The notes under the pieces are model-generated. The model saw only the letters and a program-made list of their open reading frames with translations, was not told the DNA's origin and searched no databases. From the NCBI GenBank assembly GCA_003235435.1, contig QJWF01000028.1:1-19569 (forward strand): a stretch of 19,569 nucleotides of DNA. The letters are read 5' to 3'. Made by a program: the position numbers and the translations under genes. Positions 7,358-14,683 of this stretch are shown here, piece after piece; within the stretch, counting starts at the first letter, position 1; each line of letters opens with the position of its first letter. This stretch comes from Nitrosomonadales bacterium. Lineage in GTDB: Bacteria > Pseudomonadota > Gammaproteobacteria > Burkholderiales > Gallionellaceae.

Positions 7358-7798
7358 TTACTTCGTGCTGCCGCGATATTTATAGTTTGCAGTCGTCCAG
7401 TGCACTATCTCGAAATACGGGAACCCATCGATATTGCCGTATGCTTGTAATGAACGTGATAGCAGATCGGAAACATCGCCGACTTGTGCGTTGCCATCCA
7501 GTACGGACTGCAAGCCCTTCAAGCCCCCGCACTGCACACGCATCTCCTGTGCGTGGGGCAACGGCCCTTGGTTCGTTTTGCGGTGCAGTGCAAATGTGAA
7601 TTTTTCCCGCAGGAATTCGTGCAACGTGATGCAATGTACACGACTTGCAGAATCATTGCACACGACAGCCTCTCGCTCGGCGATGTTGCGCTTTCCGACC
7701 TGCGAGCAGGCCACGCAACGGGTGAGGATGGATTTTTCGAACGGACAGGGTTGCGGGTTCGTGGAAGATAGCGCCGAACGGTAGGCGTTCTCATCCAT
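7358..7798 (-). CDS. Cysteine-rich conserved hypothetical protein, last gene of the dsr operon
   Basis: 146 residues, no signal peptide or membrane segment, so probably cytoplasmic. The N-terminal third carries five cysteines: C18 (PCPFEKSIL), C28 and C31 (RCVACSQ), C47 (EREAVVCND) and C56 (RVHC). They sit in well-formed motifs and look like a metal or Fe-S site. A further motif GPLPHAQEMRVQCGGLKGLQ follows, with C89, then an acidic C-terminal half. From memory, related proteins with CPF, CxxC, AERE and PLPHA blocks occur in other proteobacteria without an assigned function. The ATG at 7798 starts eight bases after the stop of the 74-residue gene, so it is probably co-transcribed with dsr. 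The ribosome site is poor, suggesting coupling. It could bind Fe-S, zinc or a persulfide; I cannot decide. Confidence 0.75.
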   Translation of the reverse strand: MDENAYRSALSSTNPQPCPFEKSILTRCVACSQVGKRNIAEREAVVCNDSASRVHCITLHEFLREKFTFALHRKTNQGPLPHAQEMRVQCGGLKGLQSVLDGNAQVGDVSDLLSRSLQAYGNIDGFPYFEIVHWTTANYKYRGSTK

Positions 7799-7806
7799 GG
7801 CATTGG

Positions 7807-8031
7807 CTAGTCGTCGCCGAGCTCCGGCGCCGGTTGGCGTACTTCGTTCAGCAGGTCTTCGGCATGCAGTTCGTTTTCCGCGAAGATGACCTTGATGATG
7901 CCAGAACCGGCAGGGAGTTCGCTGCGCAGATGCTTGGCACGGCTCGAGGCATCGCGATAGGCATCATGCTGTTCCAGTTTTTCCAGCTTGCGTATCGGCT
8001 GCTCGGTGATCTTGTAGATGTAGTAAGGCAT
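7807..8031 (-). CDS. Small hypothetical protein in the dsr operon tail
   Basis: 74 residues from ATG at 8031 (MPYYIYKITEQPIRKLEKLE). The ATG comes five bases after the ankyrin gene stop, which makes it a better start than the upstream ATG at 8100 inside that gene. The sequence is charged with a lysine-rich helix (RKLEKLEQHDAYRDASSRAK) and a short GIIKVIFAENELHAEDLL segment. No cysteines, signal peptide or known domain are visible. The gene ends eight bases before the cysteine-rich gene starts. Its tight spacing in a long same-strand run and ordinary residue composition support it as real. I do not recognise the family. Confidence 0.7.
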   Translation of the reverse strand: MPYYIYKITEQPIRKLEKLEQHDAYRDASSRAKHLRSELPAGSGIIKVIFAENELHAEDLLNEVRQPAPELGDD

Positions 8032-8036
8032 GGAGC

Positions 8037-8609
8037 TTATTTGCCGGACGGTTTCAGGAAAGTCACGACGTTGGAACCCGGCGCATGCTTGGTCGAGCAA
8101 CTGCCCTCACCTACGCCGGCCAGTTGCTCGGCTTCATGCAGCAGGTTGATGACATCCACATAATGCTTCTGCTTGACCATCATCAGCGCGGTCAGCCCGC
8201 CCTCGTTGCGCGCAGTCACATCAGCTCCCGCTTTAAGCAGTACCTCAACGACAGGAGTTTCGCCATAACCTGCAGCCAGCATCAAGGGGCGCACACCATA
8301 GCCTATCGCTGCCTCTAGATCCGCTCCGGCATCGATCAACGCCTGCGCCACGTCTGCAAAACCGCGTTTTTGCTCGAAGTTATAGGTGGATTTTGACAGC
8401 GCTGTCCAGCCGCCTTCGTCTCTCGCATTGACATCCGCACCTGCCTCGATCAACGCAAGTACTATGGGCAGATTGCCTGCATAGGATGACATCATCAGTA
8501 ACGTGGCACCTTCGCTGTCGCGGGAGTCCCTGTCAGTCCCGGTTTCCAGCAGAGATCGTACCCGGTCAACGTCTCCTGATCTGACTGCCTCGATTAATTC
8601 TGTAGACAT
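8037..8609 (-). CDS. Ankyrin-repeat protein
   Basis: 190 residues made of an N-terminal capping helix pair (MSTELIEAVRSGDVDRVRSLL) and about four ankyrin repeats. The repeats begin near residues 33, 67, 104 and 138 and carry the typical ALIEAGADVNARDEGG, ALIDAGADLEA and VLLKAGADVTARNEGG turns. A short tail with one cysteine (GSCSTKHAPG) follows. No signal peptide is visible, so it is likely cytoplasmic. Ankyrin repeats bind other proteins, and the partner is unknown. The ATG at 8609 has an AAGGAAG ribosome site and lies 24 bases after the stop of the secreted-protein gene; the next gene starts five bases after its stop. The location suggests a partner or assembly role in sulfur oxidation, which is inference only. 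Confidence 0.88.
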   Translation of the reverse strand: MSTELIEAVRSGDVDRVRSLLETGTDRDSRDSEGATLLMMSSYAGNLPIVLALIEAGADVNARDEGGWTALSKSTYNFEQKRGFADVAQALIDAGADLEAAIGYGVRPLMLAAGYGETPVVEVLLKAGADVTARNEGGLTALMMVKQKHYVDVINLLHEAEQLAGVGEGSCSTKHAPGSNVVTFLKPSGK

Positions 8610-8633
8610 TCCACTTCCTTGTACTTGCTTCTG

Positions 8634-9542
8634 CTATTTCTTGACGGTTTTCTGCAGTACGGTGCGAATCGCTTCGGGGGTTTTCATGATATTCATGAAA
8701 CTGTTCTTGCCCATCATGCTCAAATCAGGGAAATTGATGGCGATACGGAACCGCGCGTACAGTGCATATACCTTGTTGCCTGACACCAGTATTTCATAGG
8801 GCAAATGCGCGGTGGACTTGATATCGCGGAAATCGATTTCGCTCATGATGAACCGGTCATCCATGTACTTGTCTGCCTCGGTGGCGCCTTTCATCGCAAC
8901 CCCGAACAGACTTTCCTGTTTGCCGGGTATGTCCACGCGATATACCTTGCTGACGCCATTCTTGTTTTCGGCGAGACCTGTATCAACGTATTTTACGGCT
9001 TCGTCGTAATTCTCGTATTCAGCCAGCAAACTCGGCTCATCGAAATACTCCATGCCTATCATGTAGTGATATTTTCGGGCTTTACCGGCGGTCATTCCCT
9101 GTTTGGAACCGAACTCTTCAACCATGCCAAGCGCGGCTTTCAATCCGGCAGCGACACCGCTCAGGTCATTTTTCATGCGATATACATTGGCCATGTATAC
9201 CGGATTTGTGTAACTGACCTGCACTTCGTCCTTGACCTTGGTAACCGCCACCCTTTGTACCGCCCCAAATCCGCCGTGCTCTGAGTCTGCCGCATTGGCT
9301 TTCATCGCGTCGTTGGTGACGATAATGATATCCGCATCAGCGTAGGGCGAATATTCTCCGATCACGGTAAAGCCTCCGGCAGTCAATGCTGCTTTTGATT
9401 TCTCGGTCATTTCCGCCAGCGTCCCTGTTCCTTTCGAAGCAAGTACGAATGGTTTCAGTTTGACTTCATCGGCCATCGCGTTGCCTATGCCAAACAAGAA
9501 CAATGCTGCGATCAATATTTTTTTGAGTGCCATTCCTGCCAT
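8634..9542 (-). CDS. Secreted/periplasmic protein of unknown function
   Basis: 302 residues with a clear Sec signal peptide: basic MAGMALKK, hydrophobic ILIAALFLFGIG, and a likely cleavage after NAMA before DEVKLKPF. The mature part has no cysteine. Its first half (GTLAEMTEKSKAALTAGGF then VIGEYSPYADADIIIVTN) recalls the layout of DUF302-type domains, a weak resemblance only. YTNPVYMANVYRMKND and a Tyr/Met-rich YHYMIGMEYFDEPSL follow. The C-terminal half ends with AIRTVLQKTVKK. ATG 9542 has an AAGG ribosome site nine bases upstream; an internal ATG at 9533 is possible. It starts 40 bases after the cysG stop and is read in the same direction, so it probably belongs to the dsr transcript and acts in the periplasm. 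Confidence 0.8.
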   Translation of the reverse strand: MAGMALKKILIAALFLFGIGNAMADEVKLKPFVLASKGTGTLAEMTEKSKAALTAGGFTVIGEYSPYADADIIIVTNDAMKANAADSEHGGFGAVQRVAVTKVKDEVQVSYTNPVYMANVYRMKNDLSGVAAGLKAALGMVEEFGSKQGMTAGKARKYHYMIGMEYFDEPSLLAEYENYDEAVKYVDTGLAENKNGVSKVYRVDIPGKQESLFGVAMKGATEADKYMDDRFIMSEIDFRDIKSTAHLPYEILVSGNKVYALYARFRIAINFPDLSMMGKNSFMNIMKTPEAIRTVLQKTVKK

Positions 9543-9582
9543 GATGCTTTACCTTTCGTTGATTATAATTTGTGCGGGAATA

Positions 9583-10977
9583 TCAGCATTTCATGCTTGC
9601 TGATTTAACCGGATCGAACCACGCCAGCTTGTTTCTGAGCGTGACAACACCGCCGACTATGATTAAAGTAGGCGCATGCAGTTGTTCTGCTTGCGCCTTT
9701 GCGGCAAGGGTAGCCAAATTTCCGGTTATGACGCGCTGGTTTTGCGTGGTTCCCTGTTGCACGATAGCTGCAGGAGTGTTGTCAGGCAATCCGTGGGCAA
9801 CGAGTTCGGTGCAGAGCGTCGCCAGCCCATGTAGTCCCATGTACACCACGATGGTTTGCCTGGGACGGGTCAACGCATCCCAGTCGAGATCCATGCTGCC
9901 ATCCTTCAAATGGCCTGTCACGAATATGCACGATTGAGCATGATCGCGGTGCGTCAGCGGAATCCCTGCATATGATGCCACACCCGAAGCGGCGGTAATG
10001 CCTGGTACAACCTGAAACATGATGCCGTGCTCGGCAAGCGTTTCGATTTCCTCGCCTCCGCGCCCGAAAATAAATGGATCACCACCTTTCAGTCGCAACA
10101 CGCGCTTTCCTTCCTTGGCGAGGCGGACCAGCAATTCGTTGATCTCTTCCTGGCGCATGGTATGGTCGGCGCGCTTCTTTCCGACGAAGATGCGCTCCGC
10201 ATCGCGCCGTGTCATCTCGACGATGGGCTTTGATACCAAGTTGTCATACACCACTACATCGGCTTTCTGCATAAGACGCAACGCGCGAAATGTCAGCAGA
10301 TCCGGATCGCCAGGGCCGGCGCCGACCAGATATACTTCTCCGCGCTGGATGTTATCCTCGTTTGCCAGCATTTCCTGCATCATGGTCTCTGCGCTGCTTT
10401 CATCGCCAGTCAGCACTTTTTCAGCGATCACGCCATCCAGCACATTTTCCCAGAAGATGCGGCGTTTCGCTGGATTGGTAACACGCTGTTTGACGATCTC
10501 CCGGAATCGCTCGGCGAACCCGGCAAGGCGACTGTATCCCTGCGGTATCATGGTCTCCAACCTGCCACGCATCATTCTGGTCAATACCGGTGATGCACCG
10601 CCACTGGAGAAAGCCACCATCAGCGGTGAGCGGTCCAGGATTGCCGGCATGATGAAACTGCAAAGCTCGGGATCGTCAACGACATTTACCGGAAGATTGC
10701 GTTCCCGCGCCTGTGCCGAGACTTGCTTATTGACGCCACGGTCATTGGTCGCTGCTATGACCAGTGCCGCACCATCGAGATGATGAGATTCGAAACGGGC
10801 ATTGATGGTTTCAACCCGCTTCTGTCCTGACAAGGCGGGATCAACCATCGGGGCAACGACACGCACTCTTGCACCAGCTTCCAGCAACATTCCGGCCTTG
10901 CGTTTTGCGACTTCTCCGCCGCCAATCACAAGGCACTGTTTATCTTTGACGTTCAAGAATATGGGCAAATAATCCAA
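9583..10977 (-). CDS. cysG: Siroheme synthase CysG (uroporphyrinogen methyltransferase/precorrin-2 dehydrogenase/ferrochelatase)
   Basis: Trifunctional enzyme making siroheme from uroporphyrinogen III. 464 residues, near E. coli CysG (457). The N-terminal dehydrogenase/chelatase half has the NAD site [20 protein letters not shown] (about 18-37). Its catalytic aspartate lies in [15 protein letters not shown] near residue 101, followed by [17 protein letters not shown]. The C-terminal methyltransferase has [13 protein letters not shown] (218-230), [17 protein letters not shown] (294-310), [11 protein letters not shown] and [10 protein letters not shown]. The start is a TTG at 10977 ([10 protein letters not shown]), which reproduces the family N-terminus; no ATG or GTG fits. 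It follows dsrN by 21 bases. Siroheme, amidated by DsrN, is the cofactor of DsrAB, so this copy is probably dedicated to the dsr system. Confidence 0.96.
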   Translation of the reverse strand: MDYLPIFLNVKDKQCLVIGGGEVAKRKAGMLLEAGARVRVVAPMVDPALSGQKRVETINARFESHHLDGAALVIAATNDRGVNKQVSAQARERNLPVNVVDDPELCSFIMPAILDRSPLMVAFSSGGASPVLTRMMRGRLETMIPQGYSRLAGFAERFREIVKQRVTNPAKRRIFWENVLDGVIAEKVLTGDESSAETMMQEMLANEDNIQRGEVYLVGAGPGDPDLLTFRALRLMQKADVVVYDNLVSKPIVEMTRRDAERIFVGKKRADHTMRQEEINELLVRLAKEGKRVLRLKGGDPFIFGRGGEEIETLAEHGIMFQVVPGITAASGVASYAGIPLTHRDHAQSCIFVTGHLKDGSMDLDWDALTRPRQTIVVYMGLHGLATLCTELVAHGLPDNTPAAIVQQGTTQNQRVITGNLATLAAKAQAEQLHAPTLIIVGGVVTLRNKLAWFDPVKSASMKC

Positions 10978-10998
10978 TTGTCGACCCGTATGGAAATT

Positions 10999-12405
10999 TC
11001 AGTTAAACACCGCTTGTGTTGGTGTGTTCTCTCTTTCAGATTTGAAATCCTGGACAAATGCGACAAAACGTTCAGCCCAGTAGCAACTTCCGATTGTGCG
11101 CAGATGTGTGTAAGAAGCAAGAAGATTATTTATTATCAGGCCATCCTGTTTTCCGTTGATGCCATGACCTCGCGTAACCTCATAGGCGAATCGGCTGTCT
11201 TGAGGAAGGTTTTCCAGACTTGAATAATGAAACTCGTGCGCCTTGATCTGTTTGGCCGGCGCATTGGGGCGCGGCCATGGATGGTTTTTATCTTCCCTGA
11301 GATGCACATAGCCGCGACCCACGGGTTTTTCGTGCATTTCCACATCGCCGGGAATCGCGCCGACCATTTGGTATGTGCGGCCCTGATATTCTATTTTTCG
11401 CGAAAGATACATCAGCCCGCCGCATTCTGCATAGGCCGGCATCCCGTTATCGATTGCCTTTTTAATCTGGGCTCTCAGCGTATTGTTGGCTTCAAGCTCG
11501 GCCGCGCAGGTCTCCGGAAATCCTCCGCCCAGGTATAGAGCATCGACTTCCGGCAGGCCAGTATCGCGCAGTGCATCGAACGTTACTAACTCCGCCCCGG
11601 CCTTTTCCAGGGCATCCAAGTCGTCGGCGTAATAGAAACCGAAGGCCCGGTCGCGCGCGATGCCGATGCGCACCTTGCTGCCGGGATGCAGCGTTCGTAC
11701 GTCGTCTTTTCGCAGAATGTTCAGTGGTTCCTTTTTCGATAGTTCAAGCAGCTTGTCCAGATCGACCTGCTCTTCTATCGCTTCCCCGATCTGCCTGATC
11801 TTTGCTGCAGCCACATGGGACTCGTTGCTTGGCATCAGCCCGAGATGCCGTTCGACGATGCTGAGACGATCGTCATGATGGATCGCGCCAATCACGGGCA
11901 CGTCCGTGTAATGCTCGATCACGGCGCGCAACTTGGCCTCGTGCCTCGAACCGCCAAGATTGTTGAGTATCACCCCGGATATATGGATATTCCGGTCGAA
12001 CGCCTGATAACCGAGTATCAATGGAGCGATGCCTCTCGTCATGCCGCGCGCATCTATGATAAGGAATACCGGAAGATTAAGAAGGATTGCAAGCGCTGCA
12101 TTGCTGTTGCTGCCGTCCAATGCCAGCCCATCGTAAAGTCCCTTGTTGCCCTCTACCAGGTTCACTTCAGCACTGTGGCGAGCGAAAGTGGAAACAATTT
12201 CATCGCGCTCCATCAGGTACAGGTCGAGATTGCGGCAGGCATGCCCTGATGCCAGGCTGAGCCACATCGGATCGATATAATCGGGGCCTTTTTTGAACGG
12301 CTGGATTTCATGGCCGCGCTTTTTCAGCGCGGCGCACAATCCTATGCTGACCATCGTTTTCCCGGAGGATTTATGTGCTGCGGAAAGCAGCATCCGGTAG
12401 CTCAT
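10999..12405 (-). CDS. dsrN: DsrN, siroheme amidase related to cobyrinate a,c-diamide synthase
   Basis: CbiA/CobB-like glutamine-dependent amidotransferase that amidates siroheme for DsrAB. From ATG at 12405 (MSYRMLLSAAHKSSGKT) it has 468 residues. The N-terminal ATP-binding domain has a P-loop-like AAHKSSGKTMVSIGL (S13-T17 core), then FKKGPDYIDPMWL and EGNKGLYDGLALDGSN. The C-terminal glutaminase domain has LYLGGGFPETCAAEL, the nucleophile C328 in YAECGGLMYLSRKI, and HEFHYS and SYTHLRT with the likely catalytic histidine 434. A GTG at 12429 is also in frame but overlaps dsrP and lacks a ribosome site. The ATG lies one base after the dsrP stop (TGAAATG), implying translational coupling. DsrN rather than a cobalamin gene is supported by its place between dsrP and cysG. 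Confidence 0.93.
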   Translation of the reverse strand: MSYRMLLSAAHKSSGKTMVSIGLCAALKKRGHEIQPFKKGPDYIDPMWLSLASGHACRNLDLYLMERDEIVSTFARHSAEVNLVEGNKGLYDGLALDGSNSNAALAILLNLPVFLIIDARGMTRGIAPLILGYQAFDRNIHISGVILNNLGGSRHEAKLRAVIEHYTDVPVIGAIHHDDRLSIVERHLGLMPSNESHVAAAKIRQIGEAIEEQVDLDKLLELSKKEPLNILRKDDVRTLHPGSKVRIGIARDRAFGFYYADDLDALEKAGAELVTFDALRDTGLPEVDALYLGGGFPETCAAELEANNTLRAQIKKAIDNGMPAYAECGGLMYLSRKIEYQGRTYQMVGAIPGDVEMHEKPVGRGYVHLREDKNHPWPRPNAPAKQIKAHEFHYSSLENLPQDSRFAYEVTRGHGINGKQDGLIINNLLASYTHLRTIGSCYWAERFVAFVQDFKSERENTPTQAVFN

Positions 12406-12406
12406 T

Positions 12407-13594
12407 TCAGGGTGATTTCGGTATTTCACGGGGCACGAAATCCAGTACCCGAATGCCGATCGCGGTGATCAGGAAGGATATTCCAACGCCGCCAACCCCG
12501 AGCATGATTTCAGGTATGGACGGTTGATACAGGCCTATGGCGCCATCGCCAAAACTGCTGCTTGCCTCGAATCCGGGGAAGATTGACAATGGGAATGCCT
12601 GGCCGCCGATGATGAGCACATACAGCAGGGAAAAGCCGCCAAAAATAATAAGAATCGAGGCGACGATTACGCTCCCGGTCTTTCCAAATGAGGGATGATA
12701 TATCAGCAGCAGCGGCAGGATGTTTCCTACAAGTATGTAACCTGCCCAGAACAGCAACGGATAAACTCCGCCTCCAATCAGTATGAACCGCTCAAATTCG
12801 GTTTGCTTCGCGAAATACAAGTTCGTCAGATGGTAGGTAGCCACAAAATACAACGCGGCAATGACAAACAACCCCATCAGGTTGCGCATGCGCTTCTGCA
12901 CATATTCATCCAGGCTTTTTGCATTCCAGGCATAGATGGAAGATTGGACAATATGGAACACCGCCATACCCCAGGCAAATGATATGACGATGAACATCGG
13001 TGGAAGGATCGCTGTGCCAAATGCCTGACGAGCCACAAGAAATGAAAAGATAACACCCGTGCCGGTGGTGAGGATAAAACGCCAGACAAGTACCAGAAAT
13101 CCCGCCGGCTTGGACCATGCTTTCATGCGCTGTTCCATCATGGTCCACAGATACACGACCACCGCAGCGAACATGCCCGAGTAAAGCAGGATGTTCCAGG
13201 CAAATACCGAGGTGATGTTGTAGTGGGTTGCCGCAACGATGATACGTTCCGGCCTGCCCAAGTCCAGCATCAACACGGTCAATCCCCCGGCCAGCATCGC
13301 AATTGAAAGCAATCCGGCCAACGGCGCTCTGGCTTTGTAGGCTGGCTTGTTGAATACCGACCCGATGGACGATACATTGAGCACGCCCGAAGCGGAAATG
13401 ATCAGAAATATGGCAAATACATGCGGGGCGCCCCAGACGATCTGGTTGTTCATACCGGTTATGATATGACCGTGCGTTTCCATCATGTGCGCAGCGTACA
13501 GTCCCAGTAGCACGATCAGACCACCGGCAGCAAGCAGCGCATAGTAGAGTCTGTTTTTAAACCGCAGAGGAGAATGGCTAGCCATTTGGTTCAT
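12407..13594 (-). CDS. dsrP: DsrP, NrfD-type integral membrane quinone-interacting subunit
   Basis: 395-residue polytopic protein of the NrfD/PsrC family and a membrane anchor of the DsrMKJOP complex. It is expected to exchange electrons with the quinone pool and with the periplasmic Fe-S protein DsrO. About ten hydrophobic segments are visible, beginning with LYYALLAAGGLIVLLGLYAA. Later segments include VFAIFLIISASGVLNV, LAGLLSIAMLAGGLTVLMLD, NILLYSGMFAAVVVYLWTMM, FILTTGTGVIFSFLV and LGVGGVGISFLITAIGIRVL. The early GRPERI loop after the third helix is typical of NrfD proteins. The ATG at 13594 overlaps the dsrO stop (ATGA) and has an AGGGG ribosome site. It is followed immediately by dsrN. 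Confidence 0.95.
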   Translation of the reverse strand: MNQMASHSPLRFKNRLYYALLAAGGLIVLLGLYAAHMMETHGHIITGMNNQIVWGAPHVFAIFLIISASGVLNVSSIGSVFNKPAYKARAPLAGLLSIAMLAGGLTVLMLDLGRPERIIVAATHYNITSVFAWNILLYSGMFAAVVVYLWTMMEQRMKAWSKPAGFLVLVWRFILTTGTGVIFSFLVARQAFGTAILPPMFIVISFAWGMAVFHIVQSSIYAWNAKSLDEYVQKRMRNLMGLFVIAALYFVATYHLTNLYFAKQTEFERFILIGGGVYPLLFWAGYILVGNILPLLLIYHPSFGKTGSVIVASILIIFGGFSLLYVLIIGGQAFPLSIFPGFEASSSFGDGAIGLYQPSIPEIMLGVGGVGISFLITAIGIRVLDFVPREIPKSP

Positions 13595-14307
13595 AGCCCC
13601 TGGTAACGGAGACCGGTATTCAAACCAAGATCTGCGCGAATCTGAATTGAAGCAACGGATCGAATCTTTTTGGAGATATCGCTTTCAGGATCGTTCAGGT
13701 TACCGAAAAGTATCGACTTGTTCGGACAGGCTTCCGCGCAGGCGGGCTGCTGACCCTTGTCAACGCGATGTACGCACATCGTGCAACTTTCGACCGTGCC
13801 CTTGCCGCGGGGAACATCGGGCTTCTGGTCATGCAGCGGTTCATGCACGAAAGAACGCGCCTTGTATGGGCAGGCCATCATGCAATATCGGCAACCAATG
13901 CACAGATGCTTGTCCACAAGCACGATGCCGTCGGCGCGCTTGAAGGAGGATCCGGTCGGACAAACGTCCACGCAGGGCGGATTCTCGCAATGCTGGCACA
14001 TCATCGGAAGCGAAAATTCACGTCCGCTGCGTTTATCCCTGAGGTCGACCTTGCGGATCCACTGCGAATCGGTCGGACTCAATCCGCCGGACAATCCGTT
14101 TTCCTTGTTGCATGCGGTCACGCACTCGTTGCATCCGTCCGCACAATTCGCTGTATCGATCAGCATCCCCCAGCGCACCTTGCCAGTGACCGCCTCAGTC
14201 TTGCCGTGAGCCATGTCGAAAAGCAGCATTCCCGGGGCAATCGCGACCGCCGCTGCCCCGACCGAGGTTTTCAGAAATTGTCTGCGCTGGACATTAATGT
14301 CGCTCAT
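13591..14307 (-). CDS. dsrO: DsrO, Tat-exported ferredoxin-like subunit
   Basis: 238-residue periplasmic iron-sulfur protein of the DsrMKJOP complex, linking the cytochrome DsrJ and the membrane protein DsrP. The N-terminus carries a twin-arginine signal (QRRQFLK at 7-13, then a hydrophobic stretch to about residue 30). Sixteen cysteines form four [4Fe-4S] sites: C55/59/62/66, C104/107/112/116, C136/139/142/146 and C175/178/190/194. Typical blocks are CQHCENPPCVDVCPTGSS and CIGCRYCMMACPYKA. The organisation matches NrfC/DmsB/HybA-type electron-transfer subunits. The ATG at 14307 abuts the dsrJ TAA directly, and the stop overlaps the dsrP start. Confidence 0.96.
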   Translation of the reverse strand: MSDINVQRRQFLKTSVGAAAVAIAPGMLLFDMAHGKTEAVTGKVRWGMLIDTANCADGCNECVTACNKENGLSGGLSPTDSQWIRKVDLRDKRSGREFSLPMMCQHCENPPCVDVCPTGSSFKRADGIVLVDKHLCIGCRYCMMACPYKARSFVHEPLHDQKPDVPRGKGTVESCTMCVHRVDKGQQPACAEACPNKSILFGNLNDPESDISKKIRSVASIQIRADLGLNTGLRYQGL

Positions 14308-14679
14308 TTAATGATCTCTCTGCACCATCGCGGAACTTCGTTTGCTGGAATGACATTCGAAACAGTCGATCTTGACCGCTTCATAGCGATGGCAGCCTTC
14401 ACAGAAACTGTCAGCACGTCCGAGCACGCTGTTATCCTTTGTGCTGGCATGACATTCGATGCAATTCTTAAGGCTGAGTTTTTCATCGCGTATACCCTTG
14501 TGCACCGTTTTATCTCGCTGTTCAAACAGCAGATGCATGTGGTTCTTGCGCATCCACTTCGGGTCTTTTACACACTCACCGCCCTTGCCTATATCTATCT
14601 TGGGCAGGCCATAGCTTTCCGTCGCACCTGCAGATGCACAACAGCATAGAGCCAACAGCAGGGCGATCAACCTGGTCAT
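14308..14679 (-). CDS. dsrJ: DsrJ, periplasmic triheme cytochrome c
   Basis: From ATG at 14679 (MTRLIALLLALCCC) the protein has 123 residues with an N-terminal hydrophobic signal or anchor. A longer open frame exists upstream but overlaps dsrL out of phase. Three CxxCH heme sites are present: C73-H77 (CIECH), C93-H97 (CEGCH) and C106-H110 (CFECH). C36 in GGECVKDPKWMRKNHM corresponds to the conserved cysteine known in A. vinosum DsrJ as the axial ligand of an unusual His/Cys heme. Nearby H47, M48 and H49 are candidate ligands for the other hemes. The protein faces the periplasm in the DsrMKJOP complex; its redox partner is unsettled. The gene starts four bases after the dsrL stop and abuts dsrO. 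Confidence 0.95.
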   Translation of the reverse strand: MTRLIALLLALCCCASAGATESYGLPKIDIGKGGECVKDPKWMRKNHMHLLFEQRDKTVHKGIRDEKLSLKNCIECHASTKDNSVLGRADSFCEGCHRYEAVKIDCFECHSSKRSSAMVQRDH

Positions 14680-14683
14680 GTAA

